DNA of 47,010 bases from a virus: IMG/VR virus record IMGVR_UViG_3300009285_010022, positions 1 through 47,010 of that record. One strand, written 5' to 3'. The translations under genes were made by a program, and so were the position numbers. The notes beneath the pieces were generated by a model, which did not search any database, had not been told where the DNA came from, and saw nothing but the letters and a program-made list of their open reading frames with translations. Positions within the stretch are counted from its first letter, which is position 1; every line of letters begins with the position of its first letter. Shown here in pieces: positions 19,135 through 25,615 of the stretch.

Positions 19135-19163
19135 TTGCATCACTTGTAATTTTATTGTATAAT
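19135..19163 (+). promoter_or_regulatory. Rightward promoter of the exonuclease gene
   Basis: TTGCAT, exactly 17 bp, TATAAT, then GTTGGTAG. It lies 35 bp before the ATG of the exonuclease gene. The best-conserved copy of the promoter type repeated through this window. Confidence 0.78.
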
Positions 19164-19197
19164 GTTGGTAGTAACAAAACTTAGCGAGGGCAATTAA

Positions 19198-20124
19198 ATG
19201 AATTTACTAATTATCGACGGATCTAGCATAACATATCGCGAATTTTTCGCCTTTAAAAAAAGGCCACTTACCATTACTTTAGAAAATGGTACCGAACTTA
19301 CCACAAGTGCTGTTTTCAGCTTTGCAAAAGCCATTATTTATATGGCAGAACGTAATGAGTATTCTTTCTATATTACGACTTGGGATACTCCACCATATAA
19401 AAAGAAATTAAAATTTCCAGATTATAAAGAAGGTAGGAAAAGAGATAAAAAAGATTCCGAAAACTTATTTAGAGAAATGGACATGATTAAAATCTTAGCG
19501 AATTCTCTAAATATACCATGCTTTTATTCTAAAGGATATGAGGCTGAAGATGTTTGCAGATCAGTTATTAAAAGAATTGGCAAAAAGTTTGATGAAATAA
19601 CAATTCTTGCAAACGATAACGATTATAATTCATTACTAAGTGACAAAATATCTATTCTAAAAAATGGTAGAGAAGGTTTGATCAAATTTACCCATGATGA
19701 TCTTAAACTTGATGGTATAGACAGTAAAACATTTACTGAAGCCAAAAAACTGTCAGGGTGTACAACTGACAAAGTCAAAGGATTTAAAGGTATAGGATTT
19801 AAAACAGCAGTTGATCTTATAAGAACATTTGGATCAGCAGAAGCTGTATTTAATAATAAAAGTGAACTCCCAGAAAATATATCATCTAAATTAGAGAAAG
19901 GAGGATATGATACTTTAGAAAAAACAGCCTATCTGATTAAAATACTTAATCCTAAAAAACTAAAACTGCATAAAAGTGATAATGAAGTATCTGCAGAAAA
20001 TATGCTAGAATTTATAGAAGCAGAATCTCTTCTAAAACCAAGGTTTCTATTGCTACTTCCTAAATTGGCAAAACAACAAGCTAAAATGTTTGATAAACTA
20101 GAAAAAAAGTTATTGCAAAGTTAA
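19198..20124 (+). CDS. 5'-3' exonuclease / flap endonuclease
   Basis: A protein of 308 residues of the T5 D15 / Pol I N-terminal nuclease family. Metal-binding acids are visible: D7 in L-L-I-I-D-G-S, D63 in T-W-D, E115, E117 and D118 in Y-E-A-E-D-V, D140 and D142 in A-N-D-N-D. The helix-three-turn-helix G-C-T-T-D-K-V-K-G-F-K-G-I-G (187-200) follows. The arch region P-D-Y-K-E-G-R-K-R is also present. It would remove RNA primers and flaps in phage replication. SD GAGGG. Confidence 0.88.
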   Translation: MNLLIIDGSSITYREFFAFKKRPLTITLENGTELTTSAVFSFAKAIIYMAERNEYSFYITTWDTPPYKKKLKFPDYKEGRKRDKKDSENLFREMDMIKILANSLNIPCFYSKGYEAEDVCRSVIKRIGKKFDEITILANDNDYNSLLSDKISILKNGREGLIKFTHDDLKLDGIDSKTFTEAKKLSGCTTDKVKGFKGIGFKTAVDLIRTFGSAEAVFNNKSELPENISSKLEKGGYDTLEKTAYLIKILNPKKLKLHKSDNEVSAENMLEFIEAESLLKPRFLLLLPKLAKQQAKMFDKLEKKLLQS

Positions 20125-20141
20125 ATAATCAGTTGTATAAT
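20113..20141 (+). promoter_or_regulatory. Promoter of small RNA 1
   Basis: TTGCAA, 17 bp, TATAAT, then ATCAGTAG. It overlaps the last codons of the exonuclease gene and is followed by no ORF start for about 110 bp, so it should start a non-coding transcript. Confidence 0.72.
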
Positions 20142-20147
20142 ATCAGT

Positions 20148-20236
20148 AGAGATGGTTGTTTCGTTTTCCTTCGACGCCATGCTTCTCTCCTCCTTAAGAG
20201 CCCCAAGAGACTCCCCACCTCTTGGGGCTCTTTCCA
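20148..20236 (+). ncRNA. Small RNA 1 with anti-SD-like tract
   Basis: Short unit from the promoter at 20113 to a 13-14 bp hairpin (AGAGCCCCAAGAG / CTCTTGGGGCTCT, 20197-20231) followed by a short U-rich run. Before the hairpin lies CTCCTCCTT (20187-20195), complementary to AAGGAGGAG, so this stretch could pair with Shine-Dalgarno sites. The U run is short, so some transcripts may read into the next gene and the element could instead be a leader. Confidence 0.55.
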
Positions 20237-20252
20237 TTTATTGGGTAATCAG

Positions 20253-20435
20253 ATGAAGAAAATTACAGTTATTAGAATTGTAGCACCTCATTTTGTTGCA
20301 GGAATTTGTAAAAATAACATCAATAACAAATTAACAAAAACAGCTCCTATTTTAAAATATATGAAAAATTGGAGCTTATTCGAAATAGCTATCTATTGCA
20401 AACAAAAACAATGGAAATTATCAATCATCAACTAA
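20253..20435 (+). CDS. Small conserved-type phage protein
   Basis: A protein of 60 residues beginning MKKITVIRIV, with A-P-H-F-V-A-G-I, an A-P-I-L-K-Y-M motif and W-S-L-F-E-I-A-I-Y-C then W-K-L-S. I recall short phage and bacterial proteins with the same A-P-I-L-K-Y-M, W and W spacing, of unknown function. The same frame is open upstream but would run through the hairpin of small RNA 1, so this ATG is preferred. SD is weak. Confidence 0.6.
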   Translation: MKKITVIRIVAPHFVAGICKNNINNKLTKTAPILKYMKNWSLFEIAIYCKQKQWKLSIIN

Positions 20436-20447
20436 CAGGAGGCAACT

Positions 20448-20939
20448 ATGATTTGGAATGACAAAAGACTAACGCAATGGGCAGAAAATGGTGGAGTTGA
20501 ACCTTTTGATCCTAAACTAATTAATCCGGCATCAATAGATCTAAAAATTGGAAGTTTCATTCGCGTCCCAATAGAAGACAATACGTGGTCAGATCCTATA
20601 GATATGAACATTACGCCATGGACTATAAAATGCGGTGAAATTGTACTCTTGCATACCCTAGAATTTACAAAAATACCTACTAATGCTATTGCAATGTTGT
20701 TTTTAAAATCAACAGTCGGAAGACAAGGGCTAGAACATCTACATGCAGGCTATGGTGATCCTGGATTTCATGGGCAATGGACTCTTGAAATCATCAATCA
20801 TTGGCCTTTTCCCAGATTCTTAGTTCCAGGTTTAAGATTAATACAACTAGTGTTAGCTGATGCAGAAGAAGCTGGAGTTGACTATTCAAAAACTGGTCAT
20901 TATCAAAATCAACTAGGCCCTACCGTGCCATGGAGGTAA
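20448..20939 (+). CDS. dcd: dCTP deaminase-family protein
   Basis: A protein of 163 residues with the trimeric dUTPase/dCTP deaminase fold signature: N-P-A-S-I-D-L-K-I-G (26-35), L-K-S-T-V-G-R-Q-G-L (86-95), G-Y-G-D-P-G-F-H-G (101-109) and W-T-L-E-I-I-N (E114 at the position of the deaminase catalytic Glu). This argues for dCTP deaminase rather than plain dUTPase; a bifunctional enzyme is possible. It supplies dUMP for dTMP synthesis. SD AGGAGG. Confidence 0.82.
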   Translation: MIWNDKRLTQWAENGGVEPFDPKLINPASIDLKIGSFIRVPIEDNTWSDPIDMNITPWTIKCGEIVLLHTLEFTKIPTNAIAMLFLKSTVGRQGLEHLHAGYGDPGFHGQWTLEIINHWPFPRFLVPGLRLIQLVLADAEEAGVDYSKTGHYQNQLGPTVPWR

Positions 20940-20941
20940 TT

Positions 20942-21223
20942 ATGGAATCTATTAGAATTATTAATAAGCAAAAAGATCTTGAATTTAAATTTGAGGTAAA
21001 TGGAAAAGATCTTACAAAAGACTTAGGAATTACAAATTTATCTATAGATATAAGAGGTAATAATATACCTGAAATTAAACTAGATTTAGATGCTTTTGAT
21101 ATTGACATCACTATTGATGGCGATATTGTTATTGATAAAATTACAGTTCCTGACTGGTTAAAGGCTCGTGTTTATGATAAGCTCATTTTACAACTAAAAC
21201 AGTACAAGGATATGGAAGTTTAA
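20942..21223 (+). CDS. Acidic small protein, function unknown
   Basis: A protein of 93 residues beginning MESIRIINK. Alternating Ile/Asp-rich strands (D-L-D-A-F-D-I-D-I-T-I-D-G-D-I) suggest a beta-solenoid-like or sheet protein, then an amphipathic C-terminal helix. The start was chosen for GGAGG 6 nt upstream; that SD lies within the last codons of the deaminase gene, so the two are translationally linked. Confidence 0.6.
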   Translation: MESIRIINKQKDLEFKFEVNGKDLTKDLGITNLSIDIRGNNIPEIKLDLDAFDIDITIDGDIVIDKITVPDWLKARVYDKLILQLKQYKDMEV

Positions 21224-21232
21224 ATTTTTATA

Positions 21233-21261
21233 ATGCAATTTGACAAATTTAATTGTATAAT
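21233..21261 (+). promoter_or_regulatory. Promoter of the large structured RNA
   Basis: ATGCAA, 17 bp, TATAAT, then AAAAGTATG. The -10 is preceded by ATTG as in the promoters at 19135 and 22450. A TTGACA is also present but only 10 bp from the -10, so I use the TTGCAA-like box. Confidence 0.62.
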
Positions 21262-21267
21262 AAAAGT

Positions 21268-21910
21268 ATGGGGTAGCACTAGCAATGCGTCTCTATATCA
21301 AGTAACACGCCACCTAGTGTTTAGCATCAAAGGGTTACATTAGAGCCTTGATGCTCTCTATGCAGCCATATGTTTTCTGATTAGTGTCTTGAAAAAACAG
21401 CTTCTTAGTGAAGTATTAAATCAGAAAAACCAAGGGGGGTGCATAGATTCCTCCTCTTCTCCCTAACTTAAGAAGGCGTCCGTTAATTCAGACGATTTCT
21501 CGGGCCGTGTTAAATAGCGACTGTGTACGATATTTTTTAAACCGTTTCTTATCAATGTCGCTGACAGCTCTTTAAGAGTGCTAGAAACGAAAATTAATAT
21601 CGTCTTTTAAATTTTCTTTAGATATCTGCGGAGAACCCTGTAAAGCACTTCGGTGGACGTGCAAATTGAAGCCAAGTCCGGTTACAGGGAACTAAAGAAA
21701 AACCATAGCGGTTCGGGCGTGGGGGGAAGGGGGGGTCTGCCGAGACCTCGGGTCGAGGCAGGTTGGAAGTACAAAGAAAGCTTCTCTCTGATCTTTTTTC
21801 TATAATTTAAATCACTTCTAAAATTAAAGTATCTAAATCTGAAGTCTTTTCTATCCTCATGATGCGATCTCAGATCGCATCATGAGGCAATGAGCCGGAG
21901 GCTCATTGCA
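21268..21910 (+). ncRNA. Large structured non-coding RNA
   Basis: About 540-640 nt with no plausible ORF and many perfect complementary segments. Examples: TATGG 21268 with CCATA 21366; CACTAG 21278 with CTAGTG 21314; AGCATCAA 21323 with TTGATGCT 21348; TTTTCTGATT with AATCAGAAAA around 21374-21427; ACGATATT 21527 with AATATCGT 21596; CGTTTC with GAAACG; AGCGAC 21516 with GTCGCT 21557 (pseudoknot); CTTTAG and CCCTGTAA with TTACAGGG and CTAAAG (21617-21696). A CTGCC-GA-GACC hairpin with tandem GA pairs lies at 21737-21762. Size and complexity recall the giant phage RNAs GOLLD and ROOL, but I cannot assign a class. The 3' end may be near 21800 or after the hairpins at 21855-21908. Confidence 0.72.
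21855..21908 (+). other. Two tandem perfect hairpins
   Basis: First, a 33-bp near-perfect palindrome (16-nt arms CCTCATGATGCGATCT and its complement around one C). Immediately after it, CAATGAGCC-GGA-GGCTCATTG (9-bp stem, 3-nt loop). No long U run follows, so they may protect the 3' end of the large RNA, be a processing site, or act as a protein-binding DNA palindrome. Confidence 0.75.
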
Positions 21911-22039
21911 ATTAAAAACCTTTCTTTTATTCGGTACTAACACTTTGTTTTTTTCTGTCACATGAATCTTAAAATCATTGAAATCTTAACAATCACTAAG
22001 TAAGTTAAGTTTTTAACAATTAAATAGCAGGAATTGATT

Positions 22040-22423
22040 ATGAAAAAGAAAAGATATAGTGGAGAGATATGGACAGCCAACTACTTTATTGATGATCTTG
22101 ATAGACTTGATATCACAATTAGAGGGAAGCATGAAATAGGAAGAATTTTTGCACCTACTTGGGAAATGGTTATGGCTTTAAAGAAAGCCAATGACCCGAA
22201 AACTTATATTCCTAGATATATTGAAAAATATAATCAAATGATGGATGAATCCTATAGAAAGAATAGAGAAATTTGGAGATATGTTATACAGATGCCAAGA
22301 GTTGTTTTTACTTGTTATTGTGGTGCAGACAAGTTTTGCCATAGAGTATTGTTAGCTAATTATTTTCATAAACATTTTGGATCAAAGTATAGAGGAGAAA
22401 TCTATAGGAAAAGAAGAAAATAA
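22040..22423 (+). CDS. DUF488-like protein
   Basis: A protein of 127 residues beginning MKKKRYSGEIW. The C-terminal half has V-V-F-T-C-Y-C-G-A-D-K-F-C-H-R-V-L-L-A, the Cys-x-Cys ... Cys-His-Arg signature of DUF488-type proteins, and an upstream W-E-M-V-M-A-L-K-K-A with a Y-Y-like Arg/Lys helix. Several phages carry this family; the biochemical role is not established. The start was chosen over an in-frame TTG 6 nt upstream because of AGGAA spacing. Confidence 0.68.
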   Translation: MKKKRYSGEIWTANYFIDDLDRLDITIRGKHEIGRIFAPTWEMVMALKKANDPKTYIPRYIEKYNQMMDESYRKNREIWRYVIQMPRVVFTCYCGADKFCHRVLLANYFHKHFGSKYRGEIYRKRRK

Positions 22424-22449
22424 TTTATGCAGAAAAACCTATTATTTGC

Positions 22450-22478
22450 TTGCAATTGCTTATTGCTTATTGTATAAT
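22450..22478 (+). promoter_or_regulatory. Promoter of small RNA 2 / head of the array
   Basis: TTGCAA, 17 bp, TATAAT, then ATTGGTG. The spacer is itself a near-repeat (TTGCTTATTGCTTATTG). It lies before the anti-SD-like RNA and the first gene of the small-protein array. Confidence 0.75.
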
Positions 22479-22484
22479 ATTGGT

Positions 22485-22617
22485 GTAAAGGTACACATGT
22501 AGCAACTAGAGGTTTCACCTCCTTTCTCTCAGTTGCGACCCTAAGAGGCTCTTTGACATAGAACTCATCACTACCACCTCCTGCTTGATGAGCATTCTTG
22601 CAAAGAGCCTCTTTTTT
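22485..22617 (+). ncRNA. Small RNA 2 carrying two anti-SD-like loops
   Basis: About 130 nt between a good promoter and a strong terminator. Hairpin A: GCAACT 22502 pairs with AGTTGC 22531 and encloses TCACCTCCTTTCT (22515-22527), which matches 13 nt of the Bacillus-type 16S rRNA 3' end, including the anti-SD. Hairpin B: CTCATCA 22564 pairs with TGATGAG 22586 and shows CACCTCCT (22575-22582) in a 15-nt loop. The phage's own SDs are commonly GGAGGTGA, the complement. In hairpin A the CACCTC could alternatively pair with GAGGT just upstream. It may be a trans-acting sRNA or a leader/attenuator of the array. Confidence 0.65.
22543..22617 (+). terminator. Rho-independent terminator of small RNA 2
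   Basis: AAGAGGCTCTTTG (22543-22555) pairs perfectly over 13 bp with CAAAGAGCCTCTT (22601-22613), followed by TTTT. The loop holds hairpin B. It lies 19 bp before the first array gene, so readthrough here would control the array. Confidence 0.78.
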
Positions 22618-22635
22618 GACTATTAAGGATTTATT

Positions 22636-22812
22636 ATGAATAAGTACACATTAGATAAATATATTCAGTTAGGAAAATCAGTTATACTCATAAAAGATAA
22701 AACCATTAGGCGTATAATGGGAATATATAAACACGAAAATAAAATATTGGGAGTTGTGGTTGAGGGAATATACGTATTACTTCCTATTGATGAAATAGAG
22801 ATAATAAAATGA
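22636..22812 (+). CDS. MNxYT family member 1
   Basis: A protein of 58 residues starting MNKYTLDKYIQLGKSV and ending I-D-E-I-E-I-I-K. First copy of the array, 19 bp after the terminator of small RNA 2; AAGGAT upstream is a modest SD. Its stop overlaps the next ATG. Short version with a reduced middle strand. Confidence 0.75.
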   Translation: MNKYTLDKYIQLGKSVILIKDKTIRRIMGIYKHENKILGVVVEGIYVLLPIDEIEIIK

Positions 22813-22991
22813 ATCTGTACACACTTAGGAAAACATTTAAACCAGGAACTAAAGTTAGTTGTCCTTTAGATGATTGCGTTGGAACTGTTAAAGGAATTGT
22901 AGAGTTTTGGAAGAAAGTATGGCTAATAGAATTGGTTGAATATGATGATGATTTATTTAGCCCAGAAGATTTGGTGATAATCAATGAATGA
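22809..22991 (+). CDS. MNxYT family member 2 (two-Cys)
   Basis: A protein of 60 residues: MNLYTLRKTFKPGTKV, then C-P-L-D-D-C-V-G-T-V, then F-S-P-E-D-L-V-I-I-N-E. The two Cys sit right after the basic strand, the position where other copies carry a fuller Cys cluster. Translationally coupled to member 1 by ATGA. Confidence 0.78.
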   Translation: MNLYTLRKTFKPGTKVSCPLDDCVGTVKGIVEFWKKVWLIELVEYDDDLFSPEDLVIINE

Positions 22992-23178
22992 TTATGTGTT
23001 TAATAAATATCTTAAACCTGGACAAAAAGTAAGAATAAAATCTGATAAAATAATGCCAAAATTAGATAGAATTCATATAATATCAAAAGTAGATAGATTT
23101 AATAATTCATATCTAACGATATGGCTTAAGGATAATCCATTCCCCTGGTATAAAGATGAAATTGAGATAGTAATATGA
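22984..23178 (+). CDS. MNxYT family member 3
   Basis: A protein of 64 residues: MNDYVFNKYLKPGQKVRIK at the start, Y-K-D-E-I-E-I-V-I at the end. Overlaps member 2 by 8 nt. The Thr of the opening motif is Val here. Confidence 0.78.
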   Translation: MNDYVFNKYLKPGQKVRIKSDKIMPKLDRIHIISKVDRFNNSYLTIWLKDNPFPWYKDEIEIVI

Positions 23179-23369
23179 ATGAATATACAATAAATAAGGC
23201 AATAAGAGAATTAATGACGGGAAGAAGAAAAATAACTATTGAATTTGCTGGTTTTAAAGAATCCTTCTATTTAGAGGGAATAGAAATAACACATGATGAA
23301 ATTGTTCTAAAATTAGATAGACCTACATTTAGTGGAACTAGGACCTTTACGTTTAAAAAGTCGCCATGA
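23175..23369 (+). CDS. MNxYT family member 4 (divergent)
   Basis: A protein of 64 residues starting MNEYTINKAIREL. The G-T-K-V motif is replaced by G-R-R-K-I-T-I, and the usual acidic end is missing (it ends T-F-K-K-S-P). Only the opening and the strand rhythm tie it to the family; the C-terminus may have been lost or exchanged. Confidence 0.65.
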   Translation: MNEYTINKAIRELMTGRRKITIEFAGFKESFYLEGIEITHDEIVLKLDRPTFSGTRTFTFKKSP

Positions 23370-23605
23370 ATGAATATACGATAAAAAAGAAATTTCCAAT
23401 AGGGACTAAAATTAGATATTTTGAAGAACCATATAATGACCATGAATCTGAAATAGAATATCACGGACATGTTATTGGTTATTTCAGAACAACACGAAAT
23501 GAATTATTCATTAATGCAAGGGTATCTGCAATAGATAGTAACAATAATCCAGTTAATTTAGAGTTTGGTGTTATTATTAATCCTGATCATGTTGAAATAA
23601 TATGA
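23366..23605 (+). CDS. MNxYT family member 5
   Basis: A protein of 79 residues: MNEYTIKKKFPIGTKIRYF, a polar insertion rich in Glu and His, and N-P-D-H-V-E-I-I at the end. ATGA joints on both sides. Confidence 0.77.
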   Translation: MNEYTIKKKFPIGTKIRYFEEPYNDHESEIEYHGHVIGYFRTTRNELFINARVSAIDSNNNPVNLEFGVIINPDHVEII

Positions 23606-23817
23606 ACATATATACAGAATTTAAAGAACTTAGAAGAATATTTCCCAAAGGTAAATTTTTTAGAAATAAATACAATCGATGGGAGCATATCTGCATTATA
23701 GGTTATGAAATATTAGCAGATAAATGGTTTGCTAAAGGTAAGGTTATTAAAGAAAGTAATAATGAAGTAATCCATTGGTTAGATTTGAAACAAAAAAATA
23801 AATGGTTAAGAATATGA
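23602..23817 (+). CDS. MNxYT family member 6
   Basis: A protein of 71 residues: MNIYTEFKELRRIFPKGKFF, with the longer opening helix seen in several later copies. The middle is Trp- and Lys-rich and the end is basic (K-N-K-W-L-R-I) instead of acidic. Confidence 0.72.
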   Translation: MNIYTEFKELRRIFPKGKFFRNKYNRWEHICIIGYEILADKWFAKGKVIKESNNEVIHWLDLKQKNKWLRI

Positions 23818-24017
23818 ATATATATACATTTAATAAATTAAAACATGGTGATAGATTTAGGGTTAAAGAGATGGCACAAACACGAGGGTTTGAAGGAAAA
23901 ATATTTACAGTTGATATTAGAGCAGTAGATAAAATAGGCCCATACGTTAGAACTATTGAAATGAATAAATATAACAATATTCAATTAGTATTTTCAGCAG
24001 ATGAAATAGAAAAATGA
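23814..24017 (+). CDS. MNxYT family member 7
   Basis: A protein of 67 residues from the ATG overlapping the previous stop: MNIYTFNKLKHGDRFRVK, K-I-F-T-V-D-I-R in the middle, F-S-A-D-E-I-E-K at the end. A typical copy; an ATG 12 nt upstream is in frame but is not the coupled start. Confidence 0.78.
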   Translation: MNIYTFNKLKHGDRFRVKEMAQTRGFEGKIFTVDIRAVDKIGPYVRTIEMNKYNNIQLVFSADEIEK

Positions 24018-24289
24018 ATAGATACACTGCAAAAAAATTACTAATTCAAAAATACCCTATTGGAGCTAAGCTAAGATTAAAAGAAGATCTTGATTTTTCT
24101 GATTATAGAAAAATATCACTATTTCCAGAAGATTGTTCCATAATTGATTATGTATTACCTATCCTTGAAGTTGAAGTATCATCAATTAGTATGACTAAAA
24201 CCGTTAACGGTTACATAAAAGCTTCAACTTATGAACACGATTTCATATCAATTAATGATTTAGAAAAATATTATGATATAATCAAATGA
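24014..24289 (+). CDS. MNxYT family member 8
   Basis: A protein of 91 residues, one of the longer copies: MNRYTAKKLLIQKYPIGAKL, an extended middle with F-P-E-D-C-S-I-I, and I-S-I-N-D-L-E-K-Y-Y at the end. ATGA joint with the next gene. Confidence 0.76.
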   Translation: MNRYTAKKLLIQKYPIGAKLRLKEDLDFSDYRKISLFPEDCSIIDYVLPILEVEVSSISMTKTVNGYIKASTYEHDFISINDLEKYYDIIK

Positions 24290-24495
24290 ATTATTATACC
24301 AAGTTAAAATATGCTAACAAGCATTTTCCTATAGGGTCAACTATTACTCAGACTTTTGATGAAAAACATATGGGAAAGATATCAAAATTCATATTAAAAG
24401 ATCAATATCTAACGATATTTGTTGAAGGCAATAATCTGGAAGGAAGTATAACGGTAGATATTGAAAGATTAATTGAAGAAGATAAAAATGAATAA
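24286..24495 (+). CDS. MNxYT family member 9
   Basis: A protein of 69 residues: MNYYTKLKYANKHFPIGSTI (long-helix form), ending D-I-E-R-L-I-E-E-D-K-N-E. Stop is TAA and the next ATG lies 5 nt inside this gene. Confidence 0.76.
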   Translation: MNYYTKLKYANKHFPIGSTITQTFDEKHMGKISKFILKDQYLTIFVEGNNLEGSITVDIERLIEEDKNE

Positions 24496-24694
24496 TTATA
24501 CCTTAATGAAATTTTTGAGGAAGAAATATCCAATAGATAAAATTATTACAGAAGATGGACGAATATTAAAAGTAATTAAATGGGAAATAAGTAATTACGG
24601 GATATGGATAACATTTCTTATTCTAGATGGTCTTGAAAAAGGAAAATATTTAGTACAGATGTTAGATGAAGAAACAAGGACGGCTTATGAATAA
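24488..24694 (+). CDS. MNxYT family member 10
   Basis: A protein of 68 residues: MNNYTLMKFLRKKYPI, then D-K-I-I-T-E-D instead of G-T-K-V, so the conserved Gly is lost. I place the start at the MNNYT codon rather than the in-frame ATG 15 nt earlier. Overlaps both neighbours by 8 nt. Confidence 0.73.
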   Translation: MNNYTLMKFLRKKYPIDKIITEDGRILKVIKWEISNYGIWITFLILDGLEKGKYLVQMLDEETRTAYE

Positions 24695-24908
24695 TTATAC
24701 AAAACTAAAAGAAGCTAGAAAAGAATTCCCCATAGGTAGTAGATATATTTCTAAAATAACTTCTTCAGCGTCTATAGAAATAATAGGTCATAGTATTGGG
24801 CATAGTATTGCTGGAACTAAAATTGCAATAATACACTTTGAAGATAAATCTGGAGCAAAATATTCTCAACCTATTGAGATATTTAGAAGTTGGTTTACTA
24901 ATGAATAA
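24687..24908 (+). CDS. MNxYT family member 11 (long-helix form)
   Basis: A protein of 73 residues: MNNYTKLKEARKEFPIGSRY, with an I-I-G-H-S-I-G-H-S-I internal mini-duplication and I-E-I-F-R-S-W-F-T-N-E at the end. Closely related to the copy starting at 25386, which shares A-R-K-E-F-P, I-G-H-S-I and a final L/I-F-R. Confidence 0.76.
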   Translation: MNNYTKLKEARKEFPIGSRYISKITSSASIEIIGHSIGHSIAGTKIAIIHFEDKSGAKYSQPIEIFRSWFTNE

Positions 24909-25113
24909 CTATACTCTACTTAAAGAAGTTAGATCAAAGTATCCTGTTGGTTCAAGGTTTAAGAGTCTTAGAACAAATAAGATATGCTACATCACTTTAG
25001 TAAGATATAGCACGGTATTTCGTAGAATTGTCATACAGGCAGAGCCAGAAACTAATTGTAGTGAAATCAATACACCTTATCTATTCTATCCTGAAGAGTT
25101 AGAGCCATTATGA
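24901..25113 (+). CDS. MNxYT family member 12 (long-helix form)
   Basis: A protein of 70 residues: MNNYTLLKEVRSKYPVGSRF, ending F-Y-P-E-E-L-E-P-L. The frame is open upstream inside the previous gene, but the MNNYT codon is the start by family comparison. ATGA joint with the next. Confidence 0.76.
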   Translation: MNNYTLLKEVRSKYPVGSRFKSLRTNKICYITLVRYSTVFRRIVIQAEPETNCSEINTPYLFYPEELEPL

Positions 25114-25389
25114 ACCTCTACACTAAATTCAAAAACTTTAGAAAAACCTATCCAATAGGAACGAAACTTGTTCGGTACAATAATATTGGAGATACCCTAA
25201 CTATTCTTTCTCATATTGCTCCTGATCACTCTAATGACTACACCTGCCTTGCACTAGTAAAACTACATGGGATTAGAGTATGCAGCTTCTGAAATGTACC
25301 TAGATGTTCTCTATGAGAATCATGCATGTAAAATCAATAAAAATGACTCCATATCAATCAAAATTGAAAATAAGTTGGTAGAAAAATGA
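25110..25389 (+). pseudogene. MNxYT family member 13, frameshifted
   Basis: Begins MNLYTKFKNFRKTYPIGTKL but stops at 25292 after 60 residues in a non-family tail (I-R-V-C-S-F). The plus-one frame continues from about 25260 with G-L-E-Y-A-A-S-E-M-Y-L-D-V-L and ends K-L-V-E-K exactly at the ATG of the next copy, as an intact copy would. Removing one A from the AAAA run at 25259-25262 rejoins the frames into a protein of about 92 residues. Either a broken gene or a sequencing indel. Confidence 0.6.
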
Positions 25390-25601
25390 ATAGCTACACC
25401 ATTCTTAAAGAAGCTAGAAAAGAATTTCCCATGGGAAGTGTTAATGGTTATATCAAAGTAATCGGGCATTCAATAAGAGAGGGTTTCGAAAATGAAAATG
25501 TAGTGAAAATACATTTTAAAATTTTGAGTAATCTAAGTGATGGCTCAGAACATAGGTTATCTATAGATCTATTTAGAAAAGCATTCAGTTTAACATGTTG
25601 A
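25386..25601 (+). CDS. MNxYT family member 14 (long-helix form)
   Basis: A protein of 71 residues: MNSYTILKEARKEFPMGSV, I-G-H-S-I in the middle, L-S-I-D-L-F-R-K-A-F near the end. Nearest relative is the copy at 24687. Confidence 0.75.
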   Translation: MNSYTILKEARKEFPMGSVNGYIKVIGHSIREGFENENVVKIHFKILSNLSDGSEHRLSIDLFRKAFSLTC

Positions 25602-25615
25602 TGCTGAGGTAGAAT

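Noticed and set aside
20133-20435. A 100-codon reading from 20133
   Set aside because: It would run through the -10 region and hairpin of small RNA 1; the 60-codon reading from 20253 has recognisable motifs.
21233-21261. TTGACA at 21240 as the -35 box
   Set aside because: Only 10 bp from TATAAT; the ATGCAA box at 17 bp fits the spacing of the other promoters.
21268-21800. Large RNA as RNase P RNA, tmRNA or a group I/II intron
   Set aside because: No GAGGAAAGTCC-type P4 core, no tRNA-like ends or tag-peptide frame, and no convincing intron core or domain V; flanking genes are not split halves of one gene.
22485-22617. Anti-SD tract as the end of a real 16S rRNA gene
   Set aside because: Only 13 nt match; the preceding conserved 3' helix of 16S rRNA is absent.
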